Origin: Galeruca laticollis
Lineage: Eukaryota; Arthropoda; Insecta; Coleoptera; Chrysomelidae
DNA: 64,000 nucleotides
Direction: 5' to 3'
NCBI GenBank assembly: GCA_963921935.1
Contig: OY998179.1
Coordinates: forward strand, 22,007,114-22,071,113
Within the stretch, counting starts at the first letter, position 1. Each line of letters starts with the position of its first letter. The notes beneath the pieces are model-generated. The model was given only the letters and a program-made list of their open reading frames with translations, had not been told where the DNA came from and did no database searches. Made by a program: the position numbers and the translations under genes. Positions 30,976 to 42,756 of this stretch are shown piece after piece.

Positions 30976-33900
30976 AGTTAAAGTTTTCCTGACTTATTAG
31001 CTTCACGGGGTGTTTATATTTACCTGACTTAAATATCCTTCCTATGCCTGGTATGGTTTCAGTTGGATTCGAAGTGAGTTACTTCAGGTTTCATAAATAA
31101 AAAAATGTTTTGAAAGAAACAATTGTAACATTTCCAAAGTGATTACAATGAACTGTTGAACTGAAAAGTTCGTCACAACACGTGGGTTGCCTGGGGTTCT
31201 CGTTGGAGGCGTCCAAATTGCCGGTGAAGTCGACTATGAGTTAGTTTGCATCAGTGACCAACTCTGCTATTATCACCTTCCTCAAGCGATGAACTGGAAC
31301 AAGTGAGAGGTTGGTTACAGTTCAACTTAGAAATACATATACGACCGACAGCGTCAAACCACGTGAATAAGTAGTGCATGTGCAGTTTTGAAGGCCTGGG
31401 GTCTACGTGGACCCTGCCAGCCCAGTTAAGGGATAAACATGTACCTGAAATATTTTTGAAATAAAATAATATTTACTGGGTTGCTATGTCACTGAGTATA
31501 TTTATTTACAATAAAATGATCAATTATATATTTAACAGCGTCGAAAGTGACAATTACAAGGTCACAAATGGATCAAGTTGCATTTATACATGAAAAAATC
31601 TCCACTTACTTTATCTTACTAGTTTGTGTGAAATTTTCGTGTGACCCTTGTATACATATCCTTTATTTGTCCCATTCAAGATATTGTTCTGTGGAAAAAT
31701 TTAAATAGAAAAGTTTATGATATTGGAATAGTACAATTACCTGTTAGAAAAGCATAAAATTACCTTAAAAATAAAAATATTTTTTGGTTGAATATGATAT
31801 CCAAAAACAAACAAAAGCTAATAAATCTCAAGATGTTATCTCTTCTCAAATAAATGACGTACTATATCAAATCTCGAAAATCAATGTAAGACAATTAGTT
31901 GCCGTATCAGAGGCACGTGAACCTCCTGTCTAAAAGCTGGTCGCAGGAAAAAGTTTCTGCAGTACGTCCACCACTCTCTTCCATCAGTGGTTCTCTTGTC
32001 AGTACCCACGTCGCTCTTGGACGTCGAAGATACCCAAAGCAACCACAGTATTTAGCGAAAAGGTGGTTTCGGTTTCGGTACACTTCGTTACGGTTAAACC
32101 TGGGTTTAATATTGTTGAAAACGGCTATTGACCGTGGTTCGTGTGTGACATATTTCATCGGGAAGCTATATCAAGGAAAATTTACCAAGAGTTTAGCGCC
32201 TGGAAGAAAACGGTGATTGTTGAAATAAAGGGTCCTTGTGTGGGACTGGAAGGAGGCTAATACTTTTCATATTTCTATGTAAGTTCATTATTATATTTAT
32301 ACAAAATAATTATTTTCTTTAAGAGGGAAAAATTATAGATGCTCAACTTTTTCATTTCGAATTTTTTTAAATAATATTACAATTTTTTAGCCCTTATAAA
32401 ATAAACGATAATGAATTTTCGTAGTTAACGTAATAACTAGTAATGATTTCGTTGTTGATATATTGAGTTTAATTCTCTATTTTTTTTGAGAATGTTAGAT
32501 TCAACTATACAATAAAATTATCTAAGCTGCAGGTTTATACATTTTTTTACTAATTATTAAAATAAAACTAAAATGAGCTGGATTTTTCTAGAAATATGTA
32601 GAAATTTACGTCTCCGATGATATTTTGGAAAATATTTTCTTTTTTTTACATACCTATAAATTTCGGAAAAGTGTTGTGTATATCTGATTAGATAATTATA
32701 TTTATTAGTGATTTTATTGCCATTTTGTCCTCATTGATAAATCGCAAAATCAACTTTGTAAAAAATCATTTTTCGTTGAAATAATTCTAAATATTCAAAC
32801 CTAAGAAAATGCGATCAAACATAAAGCTTCAAAATTAGCAAAAACCAACATTTTATTCTCGTCATAACGAACAGAAGCATTTTGAACTTCCAAAACAAAT
32901 GTTTAACTAAAGGGAGACATTTTAATAACCAAAGATAAAATCTATTTTTGATCTTAGGAATTCAATTTAAAAATTTGAATATTGTTACTGTAAATTCGTT
33001 TTTTTTTCGTGAAAATTTATTATCATAATTTTTCAATGTCTTATTGGTAGTTGATATTGGAAAATAATTTTTTCAGTTTTAAACACTTATACAGCATCCT
33101 TTTATTATTTTATTTTGTGTAAAATTTCCTTTTCATAATGTTAATCACCATATCCAATGTTCATATAACTATAATTATTATTTTTGTCGCGTGAGGAGAA
33201 AATTACACTGGCCCAGAGCTGTAATTATCTACTGATTGATGATTATAACATACTAGTAAAAAATATACAAACATTATTCTATACCAAACAATTCTTTTGT
33301 TGATACATGGAAGAATATTTGAATAATTAGTTCATTCAATTGTTTTTTAATCATTCAATGTATCAATAAATTTTTGCACGATTATTTTTTGGTAATAAAC
33401 CGTGGTTATTTTGCTTCGAAATCTTTTCAGCTTCTTCTCCGTTTTGTTTCGCTTGTGTTTGCTGGTTTCTGAATCCTAAGACATTATTTTACTTCTGTTG
33501 TACATTCTTCTCTTGATCGCCCGCTTCTCCGTCCATTAGGATTCTTCGTCTTCTTCTGGTTGAGTACCTATATCTCTTCCCAAGATTTTTTTCCCCTTCT
33601 CTTATACTATATCCATTAATTTCATTTTCTCTACATATTTTCTTCATAGCCCGTCTTTTTCATATTCATTGATTTCTTTTTTGTTCATTATCAATATTTT
33701 ACTGGCACACGTTACTTTTACGACTAAGTAAATTTCAAAATTTATTCAATGCCTCAATAATTCAAAATGCAAAAAAAATAGTACTAATTTTTAATACATT
33801 ATCAAAAACACTTGCTTGTTTTAAACCAATTAGATTTATTAGTAGTTTAAGTCACGATTCGTTTTTGGTAAATATTTAATAGAATAATACTTATGATGTA

Positions 33901-34234
33901 GAAGTTTATTAGAAAAATGATAGTCGTTTAAAATGATCAATTTGAATGTAAAATAAATAATTTTTACCTTGACTCTTGATCGATTGACATTTCACCTGAT
34001 TTTTCCTTGAAAATCGTGATATATTACAAATATAAACATATAGTAAAACAACAATTATTATACTAGGATAGGCTTACAACCATAATATTAACTTGCATCA
34101 GAGTATTGCAACTTAACATTGAACCAAATTGCATATGCACACTGCGATAGAATGATTTGTCTCTGAAAAGACAATAAAAAGATCTCTCGCTTCTTGTACT
34201 AAAACAAATAATAAAAACATGTGAAGGAAGAATA
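30976..34234. other. Long stretch without recognised genes
   Basis: 30976-31440 is probably the 5' untranslated part of the ORF1-bearing element to its left, because it is less AT-rich and adjoins the ORF1 start. The + strand at 31899-32216 is open for 105 codons without an ATG and resembles nothing known to me. 32217-34234 is very AT-rich. A stretch near 33500-33720 has Arg/Lys/Glu-rich coding-like composition on the - strand and might be a worn retroelement tail; I do not call it. Confidence 0.4.
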
Positions 34235-34381
34235 CTCGATTTGCTATTTATTTATTTGAGAAAAGCATTTGATAATCTACCTATAGACAAACGAAATCGA
34301 TATATCTCACTTATCAAACAATACTAAAACTATATAGATTTCAAAGATACTCTTGCCATGCTTACAATCTATGAAAACTCT
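34235..34381 (+). pseudogene. Small reverse-transcriptase fragment
   Basis: The + strand reads LRKAFDNLPIDKRNRYISLI, a stop, then DFKDTLAMLTIYENS. The KAFD string followed by a helix is typical of RT motif A in non-LTR elements. Fewer than 50 residues are left, and the flank is a Penelope fragment in the opposite orientation. Confidence 0.55.
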
Positions 34382-34382
34382 T

Positions 34383-35330
34383 TCAATAACTGAAATGTAG
34401 TCTTACTCTCAACTCAACAAATATTAGTTGTAATGCCACTTTTTCCTCTTTTTTATCAATTAATTTATTTATCATATCTAATGGATAACCGTTGGATGTT
34501 GCTATTTGTTCAATTGTTTTAATTTCTCTATCAAAGTTATATTTGTTCGTAGGAACTGACATGAGATGATTGGAACTATATGGAATAGTCACATCAGTGT
34601 TGCTGTTCAGTAAATTGAATAATCAAGTACATTATTCTAACTCTTTGAATTTTTAAATCAAGAAAATTGATTGAGTTATTTTCTTCAACTTCTAATGTAA
34701 ATTTAATTTTTGGGTGTAAATTATTAATATGGTTGAAAAATAAATCTAATTGTCGTTCACTGCCTATAAAACAAGCTAATTATGTCATCTGCGTATCTAT
34801 ACCAAAATAAAATATTTTTTGAAATATTACTTTCAAAGATTTTTCTTTATACACTGTCCATAGAAATGTTTGCCAAAATTGATGATATAGGACTTCCCAT
34901 TGGTAAACCTTCATTTTGAATATATATCTTATTGTCAAAAGTGAAATAGTTCTGATTAACACATACATCAAATAAATTAAGTACATCTGATATTATTCCA
35001 GGATTCATATTTTTATTTCCTAGTGATTTTCTTACAAGTGTTAGACATTCTTTAGGAGGACATCAAATGAACGGTCCCATATAATTGTGGGGACTGAGGA
35101 TTTTTATTTATAATGTATCTATTTTCATAATCACTTAAAAGATAATTTGAATTATTAACAATATCTCTTACATTATTCGAAAACTTTTTTGTTGGGTCTG
35201 CTCTAAGAATTTGTACATCGTTAGATTCTATAAAGTTATATATTTTGAATTATAATCTTTAGTTTTTAATATAACAGTGGCGTTCCCATTGTCAGATTTT
35301 GTAATTGTTAGTTTCATCCAAAACAATAAA
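34383..35330 (-). pseudogene. Penelope-like element fragment, third copy of the 5.4-9.8-kb family
   Basis: The pieces follow the order of the dimer arms: SDNGNATVILKT-like sequence near 35300, NDVQILRADPTKKFSNNVRD near 35200, then a deletion that removes RT motif A, then CLTLVRKSLGNKNMNPGIIS at about 35040, GLPMGSPISSILANISMDS at 34900, and DREIKTIEQIATSNGYPLDM at 34500. The copy stops near 34430, before the GIY-YIG domain. It is more divergent than the two arms are from each other. Because motif A is deleted, it cannot tell whether the Asp-to-Val change is family-wide. Confidence 0.85.
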
Positions 35331-36170
35331 ATGTAAGGTTATGATTTGTTTTTCACATGTTTAAGGTTTTTACTTCTTGGTTGTATTCAGAAGAATAGAT
35401 TTTGTAAATATGGAGATAAAATTAAAATGTAATTGAGAAACACAGAAATTCCAGCAGTTGCAACTTTAAATCTTTTGTTATTATTACAACTGCAAAATAA
35501 CAGAAATAAATAGAAAACTTTTGTGTAGAAAATGGTTATTGCGTAGAAGGGAATGTGGTATTTCGAATTTAATTTTTAATGAACTTTTGTTGAAAGATCC
35601 GATAAGATTCAAAAAAAAAGGTTTGAAAATTGTTTAAATAAAATAAACCGAAACGTTACCACTATAAGCAAGTGATTTTATTTCTGACCGAAACCCATGA
35701 AAATATAAGAAATTGAGTATTAACGGTCATTAAAAATATATGTGTTCAAATGAATATATATTTTGGAAGGTTATGAAGCTATCTAACAATATCCTCAAGA
35801 ATTTTGTAATTTTTACATCTTCTATCTTTAGAAAATGAGATAAATATTTTTTCTACGACTATCATGGAATTTCTATTTTACGACGTAGTTTTTGAATATG
35901 GAATAGCTTAATTCTAGCCCTAGGGCAAGAATATTCATTCTGGAATTAATACTTGTGGCGCCCTCTCAATGTCACGGTTAATTTGACAGAAAGAGAAAAT
36001 AGGCGTGTTCCGTTTTCTACATCAGATGCTCTACATAGAGCAGAAGTAGTGCAGAATTATCGAAATGCAGAAAAAATCCTCTAATGTGAACGTAAAATGA
36101 CTAATATGGTCATGGAGTATTAATTGTTAGAGCCAGATGTGCAGCATAAGTGTATTTTGTGGCACTTTTA
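35331..36170. other. No feature recognised
   Basis: AT-rich, with no frame I can assign. A somewhat GC-richer patch at about 35950-36100 has no partner copy elsewhere in the window. Confidence 0.4.
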
Positions 36171-36199
36171 AGAAAAAAAAGAACAACAATTGTCAACTG

Positions 36200-37400
36200 T
36201 CAAAAAAGCTGTATGTTTATTCCATCCTTTCCGGGGGCCTTTCCACTTCTGCTCTTATTTATTATTTCCTTGACCTCCTCAATTGTTGGTTCTTCTTCTA
36301 ATATATCTTGTTTCTTATCTTCTGTCAGTTCTTCGTCTTCGTCCCATCTTCATTTAATAGTTCTCTAAAATGATCCACCCATGTTTGTTCATATTGGTGT
36401 ACTTCTTCTGTCAGCCTTCCTTCCTTGTTTTTTATTCCTTTTGTTCTGCCCTTATACGTCTTGTTGTTTTCGTTAATTTTTTTATAGAAGCTTTTCGTAT
36501 TTCTCTTTCAATTTCTCTGATCATATTATCTATCCATTCTCTTTTTTTCTAATTATTATATTACTTTCTTTCCTTTTTCCTCGTATTCATTCCTGTCCTC
36601 CGGATAATTAGTTTTTATCCATTTTAGTCTTGCTTTGGCTTTCTTCTCTACCGCAGTGTTGCATGTCATGTCAAACCACTCTTGTCTTTTCCCGTTTTTC
36701 TTCGCACCTAACTGTATTTCCGCTGCTGTTTACAAACATTTCTTTATATTATTTCATTCAGACATTATTGTTTCCTGTTGGTTTTCGCCCTGTGATGAGT
36801 TTCTCTATTTGTATTGCGTATTTTCCTCTTATATTTTCATTTTCAAGCCTGTCCACGTTCCATTTCTTGTTTTTATAATGTATATCAGATGTTTTAGGCA
36901 TTACCAGGAAGTGGTCGGAGTCTGCACACGCTCCTCTATATGTTCTGATATCTCTTATCGATGTTTGTTTTCTTTTGTTTACCAATATGTGGTCTATTTG
37001 GGAATACACATTTTGGTCTGCTGATATCCAAGTCATTTTGTGATTTTTACTATGTCGGAACTGAGTACTGCTTATTATAAAGTTCTCCCTCGCTGTCCGT
37101 TGTGATTCGTTTTCTCGTGTATCGTCTCCTTTCCTGCTACATGGCTTATGTAATCCTCTCTCCATATTTGTGCGTTGAGATCTCCTAGTATTAGTATAGT
37201 GTCTTGTTTAGGATTTTTTTTCAATTCTTCTTCCAGTTTTCCATATAATTCATCTTTGTTTTCTTTACTGCTACCTTCAGTTGGAGCATACACATTTAAC
37301 AAGGATATGTTGAATGGTTTCGCTTCTATTCTTAAATATGCCAGCCTTTCATTTATTGGCTTGAATTCCAACACTTTTTGTCTTAACCCGCCATGTCAAA
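36200..37400 (-). pseudogene. RTE-like endonuclease and start of RT
   Basis: The frame 37374-37075 reads ERLAYLRIEAKPFNISLLNV, YAPTEGSSKENKDELY and DTILILGDLNAQIW, an APE-type endonuclease. The next, 37165-36758, gives NHKMTWISADQNVYSQIDHI and CADSDHFLVMPK, the end of that domain. Further down are RQEWFDMTCNTAVEKKAKAR and, with stops, SRSGKAPGKDGINIQ at about 36230, where the RT begins. The copy then ends. Frames shift at least three times. It resembles, but is not the same family as, the RTE-like element at 20.2-22.5 kb. Confidence 0.82.
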
Positions 37401-38634
37401 ATGTCATATCACCTTTTATTTAAACGAAACAATTCATTAAATAAAGGTCATAGGTCAATTTTTTTCCATTGGACAGGTTTCAGATCATGTTGATTCCGAA
37501 TAATTTATACCTAAGCTTTAGCTCTAACGATTTTTTCGTCGACTTTGTTTGGAAATTTAAAACAATGTCGTTTTAATTTTTTTTCTGAAGCTTGGAAAAG
37601 AGTAAATACTCATCACCTTTGTACAACATGTTAATTAACAAAACTCATTTCTGTGTCTTTAATTAGTATTCTAAATCTAATTCTATTTTTAATAAATTAG
37701 TATATTAAAATCAAACGATAGAACAACATTTTTTGCTAATGTTTACTCATTAATTAACGTTTTTAGTTGATGCCGACCCGTACTTGTTATTAAGGCGTGA
37801 TTGCCGTTATGTGGGTTTTGCCAAACGGAGTTCATTCTTGTCAGGCGAATTATTAAGAGTAGTGGTCAATTGAATTTAAAAATTATTATTATTATTAGCA
37901 TATTGATATATTAATATATCATCGAAAATTAACAACACACAGTAAACAAATAAATAGCTTTCGAAATTTTTGTATATGTGAAAGTAGGTTAATTGACTTT
38001 GATTTGTGATTTTATATAACAGTGTTAATCGTAAAGTGTGAGGTACCTGCATGTTGATCTGCATTAACTAGGGTCGGAAAATTTTCCGTTCTATCAGTAC
38101 GAGGATTAGTTAAAAAGTTTTGTTACGAATTTGAAACTGAATGAAGATTTCTGAACGGAACTTCAAAGAAATGTCATAGATTATATATAGATTATTGAAT
38201 TTTTATTCCATGAGACACTTTTTTACGTTGTAAATGGAAGCTTTGGATCAAAATTAAATTGTCTGCCATTGTTCTTTGAATTCGCAATGTGAAAAAAGTA
38301 TTTTAATGCAATAAAAAGTGAAATAACTTTAAAATGAAGTGCTGTAACGAGTTCAACAACCGTACCTTTTATGTGCGATATTTGGAAATGAATTGCAGAC
38401 AAAAGTTATTACCTCGAAACACAGGATGTTTCAAGAATATAGTACAATTAATGTTACGTATAATTGGTACCATAGCAGTGACGTAACGGATTTTGACAAA
38501 ATTAAAAGGGAAGAATCTCCTACAGTAGCCACATTTTTAGTTCTTCTTCCATATCATCACTATGTCATATATTTCATTAGTTGTGTATTTAATTTTGGTT
38601 TCATGATTTATAATTGAAACGGGTTCATAATACA
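37401..38634. other. No feature recognised
   Basis: AT-rich DNA with only short random frames. No element ends or repeats are visible by eye. Confidence 0.4.
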
Positions 38635-39078
38635 AAAAATCCCAATGACACAGGACCAAGTGGATAGGCTTATTTCAGTAACATGTTTGCATAAAACCCA
38701 AAATAAAAAATTAGATACCAAAGTAAAAGAATGTTTTGAGATGTACAAAAAACCAAAGTAACATTCTGGCATCAAATCAAAAACAAAAAAATAAAAAAAA
38801 TTCTGGTAAATTTGTGAATTTTCTTAAATAAATGTTTTAATGTACGATTTAGAGAAAAATGTTAAATACAAAAGTTGTAGAACGTGTTAAGATCTATGAA
38901 AAAGCTCAGTAACTTTTTTGCGTCAAATGAAAAACAAAGGAAATACGATTTTTTTTCAATTTTGACAGGCCGCCATTTTGTTTTTACTGAGCCGATTTCG
39001 CTCATTAACGAACTCGTCCAAGATTTTGGCCTACCCAATTTTTGTAGCGAGTTTGGTTACGCCCTCTATCGCGTCATG
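38635..39078 (+). repeat. Dispersed repeat, copy 1 (inverse of 59763-60173)
   Basis: It begins ATCCCAATGACACAGGACCA and ends near ACGCCCTCTATCGCG. The same order is found on the opposite strand at 60173-59763, with many substitutions and small indels. Shared blocks include AGGCTTATTTCA, GTAGAACGTGTT and CGCCATTTTGTTT. It encodes nothing obvious, so it is probably a non-autonomous element. Confidence 0.8.
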
Positions 39079-39517
39079 CTACTCTCTACAATAGCCCTAT
39101 TTCATTCTGAAATAAGCCTAAAAATACTGTTTAAACGTATTTTTTAAAATAGAGGATTTTTTTAAACTTGAAAAATGCGCTAACATTTACTGTGGCCATC
39201 CCATATTCCGACATAGGCCACTGTTTTAAAAAAAAATAAAACGAAAAATTCTTTAAAAAAGACTACATATTATTCATTAATAATACTTATATTTGGGGAA
39301 AAAGAATTCTCTTATAATCTAGAAAACAAATAAATATCTACCACTTTTATCAAAATAAGAACTAAACTCCTTCTAAATACCTACAAGAGATTTATTCATT
39401 CGTAAAGTTCCCCTTGTGTTGCAGGGTTCAGGAAGTATAACTTCTATATCAGTCCGCATTATTCTCTAAATATCAGGAACCAAGGGAAAAATAAACGGTT
39501 TTAAAGATTAAAACTTA
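39079..39517. other. No feature recognised
   Basis: AT-rich DNA between the dispersed repeat and the tandem-repeat element; nothing supported. Confidence 0.4.
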
Positions 39518-40490
39518 CTTTTCCGCATCTGTGGCTCTGAACAATATTCTATCATAAAATTGTCTTGTGTACACTTCGGGGGATGTATCGTGCTAACAAA
39601 CCGAAATTTCTCCAAAAATAACCAAAAATGTAGTATATCTGGATTTATAGGACCCGCTGCACTCGTTCTAGTCAGCTGAAAATCAGTAGGGTACATATGT
39701 GAGACATTTTGAACAATAATCAATCATAAAATTGGTCACTTTTATACACTCTGGATGCTGTATCGTGCTAACAAACTGAAGATTCTCCAAAAATGACAAA
39801 AATTTGGTACTTCAAGTACCATAGCCCAGTTGTACTGACGTTAGTGATCTGAATATCAATAGGGTTCATCTTTGAGACGCTCTGAATAATATCCAATCAT
39901 AAAATTGGCCACTTGTATATACTCCAGAGGCTGTATCGTGCTAACAAACTGAAATTTCCCCAAAAATGAGAAAGATATCATACTTAAAGTACTATAGCAC
40001 CTGTTGTACTGATTCTGATGAGTTGAATATCAATAGGGTACATCTGTGTGATGTCCTGGATGATATTTAATGATAAAATTGGCGACTTGTTGAACTTCAG
40101 AGGCTGTATCGTGCTAACAAACTGAAATTTTTCAAAAAATGACAAAAAAGTCGTACTTCAAGTACCATAGCACCCGTTGTACTGGCTCTCGTGATCTGAA
40201 AATCATTATGGTTCATATGTGACATTTCCTTAACAATATGCAATCATAAAATTGGTGACTTGTCGCACTCCGGACGCTGTATCGTGCTAACAAGACATGT
40301 AACGAAAAGTGGCCGACGACAACGACGACGACGTCGACCTACACACAGGATTTTTTTTCTAAAAACCGTTTTTTCAAGTTGTTGTTGATGGAAAACGTAA
40401 AAATAACTCAACAAAAAATTTCAAAATTACAACATTTTTTAGGGTAAACCAATACTTTTCTCGCATATTAGATAGATTGGGTGGAAAAGT
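39518..40490 (+). repeat. 173-bp tandem-repeat element, copy B (five units)
   Basis: TGTATCGTGCTAACAA occurs at 39584, 39759, 39932, 40105 and 40278, so the spacings are 175, 173, 173 and 173. Each unit also has CATAAAATTGG and a GTACTTCAAGTACCATAGC-like stretch. The array is followed by GTGGCCGACGACAACGACGA, CACACAGGATTTTTTTTCTA and a tail with GGTAAACCAATACTT, ending at about 40490. Copy A has the same ends with three units, so unit number varies while the flanks stay constant. A non-autonomous Helitron/Helentron with central tandem repeats is one possibility. Confidence 0.88.
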
Positions 40491-40497
40491 AATAAGC

Positions 40498-41297
40498 TTA
40501 TTTGTTTATTTTTTAAAAAAGATGCAGCGTATTCAAACCCTTGTAATAGAATGTCACTGATCTGAGCAACGTAAAACGTCTTTTTAGTGTTAAATTTTAC
40601 GAGTACAAAGCTACCCACTTTATATTATCCAGTTCATTCAAGTTTGAATTCTCATTTTCATCATCAAATGTTTCCGTTCATGTTGAGGATGCAACTGATA
40701 TGTTGTCATCACTTTCTTCATCTGAAGTTGAAATTGACCTAGTTAGGGGGTATTTTTAGTTTTCCGAAAACCCTATCTACGATGCGAGAAAAGTATTGGT
40801 TTACCCCAAAAAAAGTTTGAGTTATTTTTACGTTTTTCAGTGAGAAAAACAAAAAAAATGGGTTTTGCAAAAAAATCCTGTGTGTGTATATATTCGTAGG
40901 GTACTTCGTCTTCGTCTTGAAATACGACTCTCTTTACGACTTTTACACTTTATCTATAAATGGAGTGCTAGTTAAAATGCCAGTGCTTTTCTTCTTTCTC
41001 GTTTTTGATATATTCTTGCCTGATTTATTTGCCTCTGGATAAGGTATTACAATCACTGGAGGAAAGTATAAGTTGTATCTTCATTAGATATTTGATTTGA
41101 TGGACCTGCAACCGTTGAAAAGGACATGCTCTCTTTTGTAAGCTTTGACTGATTTAATGTTTCTTGATGAACCGGTGGGATGAAACTCTGGATTATCGTC
41201 TGGGTTGAGCGATTGATACGTTACGCTAGATGGTAAATACTCACTGCCGTCTTCAAAAATCTCAATGTTAACAGGACAAATACCTGATGTGTTTCCA
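40498..41297 (-). pseudogene. pogo/Tigger transposase C-terminal tail
   Basis: Reading leftward from 41297: SGICPVNIEIFEDGSEYLPS, PPVIVIPYPEANKSGKN and STGILTSTPFIDKVKVVKR, typical of the Pro-Tyr-Pro and ILTSTP segments after the DDE core. It is interrupted at 40895-40745 by a repeat copy. It then continues as STSDEESDDNISVASS, DDENENSNLNELDNIK and, after a shift, FNTKKTFYVAQISDILLQGF, the usual end of these proteins. There are several stops. Confidence 0.78.
40745..40895 (-). repeat. Tail-only, inverted copy of the 173-bp-repeat element
   Basis: The reverse complement reads ACACACACAGGATTTTTTTG, AACGTAAAAATAACTCAA and GGTAAACCAATACTTTTCTC, matching the tail of copy B (40336-40480). It is inverted relative to copy B and has no tandem units. 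It splits the pogo coding sequence between EVPYEYI and a Ser/Asp/Glu-rich segment. Confidence 0.82.
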
Positions 41298-41379
41298 TAT
41301 GCCGATGTTATTATTACCTTTATTGCTTCGAAATTTACAAAATCTTATTGCAATGGTCCTAACCACAAACAAAATTAAT

Positions 41380-42130
41380 AAGTTAGTGATAGTATTTGAC
41401 ATTTCGATATTTCAGGTTGTCACTCATCAAATATAAATGATCTAAGTTTTAGGACATTACTAATAAAATAAGCTACATTTGTCAATTGCTTGAAGGTCCC
41501 AGTGTCAACACAAGTGTCAAGGATCTTAACAAGAAAGTCAATATTTGCAATATCTATCAGATAGATCGAGGACACTCAAAAAATATGTGGTAGCCGGACT
41601 CTGGCGATTTTAGATTACAATTTGTGCAGATTTCTTCGCTGTTTATTATGTATGCTGAACCTTTATAAGGAAACTTAATCATTTTTTTGCTACCCATTCT
41701 GATTTGTGCTATAATTTTAAGGACATGTGAGATGATAGGTTTCGTTTTAAGTAAGAGTTATTATTTAAAAATTTAAATAACCAGAGATTCAGATGAAGCC
41801 AGGCTACTAAGATCGTCTGATCTTAGCTTATTTTCATATAAGGCAAGTACTTCATTACGGATTTTTAAAGATTTAGTTCTGCCATTTATAAAAAGATTCC
41901 AAAGATCAATTCTGCTTAACAAAGTGAAGACATATTTTAATTGTGCCACCAGTTATAAGTATTATCACAACGATCATCGTCCGATAGTTAGAGTAGACGT
42001 AGAAAACAAATTTTTGGTAGACGTAAGTCGTCCATTGCTATAACTTTAGATAGCCAACATAAAGCGCTTTTAAAAACAGTGTAATCTAATTTAAAAACAA
42101 AATATTGTGATGTTGCCAAGCTGTGGTTTT
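41380..42130 (-). pseudogene. C-terminal part of the split non-LTR ORF2
   Basis: With stops and shifts the - strand reads FVFKLDYTVFKSALCWLSKV, DDLRLPKICFLRLL, YNWWHN, ENKLRSDDLSSLASS and finally ICTNCNLKSPESGYHIFFEC, a zinc-knuckle-like end. It continues logically from the RT piece at 45385-44760, as expected if the DD82E gene was inserted later. Confidence 0.65.
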
Positions 42131-42756
42131 TTCCTTTACTTAACGAAAACTAGGAAAGTCAATCTGATGTTAGATTGACAGTTCTTCTTTTTCATTGTTC
42201 CGTGCCTCGTAGGGCGTAAGTCAAAAATATTTATTTAAAAATAAAGGTTTGTATGATAGGCTTGATTAATTTAATATAAATATTTATTCATGAAAAACTA
42301 TGGATAAGATACGAGAAACATTTAATTATTTTACATAGAAGAGGGTTAAATGACGAACTGTAGGTCCTTATACCTTATTCTATGCTCTATAGAACCATAT
42401 TCAAGAGCACTGCAAGGGTTTACGCTAAAAGGAATAAATACAAACTGTAATCATCTTCATGCAAATTTAAATATCGTTTCTCAATAAAATATCTATTATA
42501 TTTATTATAATAAAAATAGAATGGAAAAGAAAAATATAGATACACAAAATAAAATTTTGTTACAAGATATTAAAATAAAAAATCTCCCATTTTATCAGTA
42601 TTATTTATGTAGATATACTGTGGTCGTTGTTTTAATTTGTGTACTATAAAATAACTGTACTTAATTAATTTAATAATAGTTATTAGTGATTTTGAAAAGG
42701 TGGAAATAAAGCAAATTGGATAAAAATATACAAAAAATAAAACACAAGATTTCCAC

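Noticed and set aside
31899..32216. A 105-codon open stretch, less AT-rich than its surroundings
   Set aside because: It has no ATG start and no similarity I recognise, and the opposite strand is open for nearly as long.
33400..33720. Charged-residue-rich reading on the - strand, like a retroelement tail
   Set aside because: Stops are frequent, and no motif is clear enough to separate it from compositional bias.
42157..42178. Small hairpin GTCAATCT-loop-AGATTGAC
   Set aside because: Eight paired bases with a 6-base loop is not unusual in AT-rich DNA, and I could not link it to the ends of the DD82E gene nearby.
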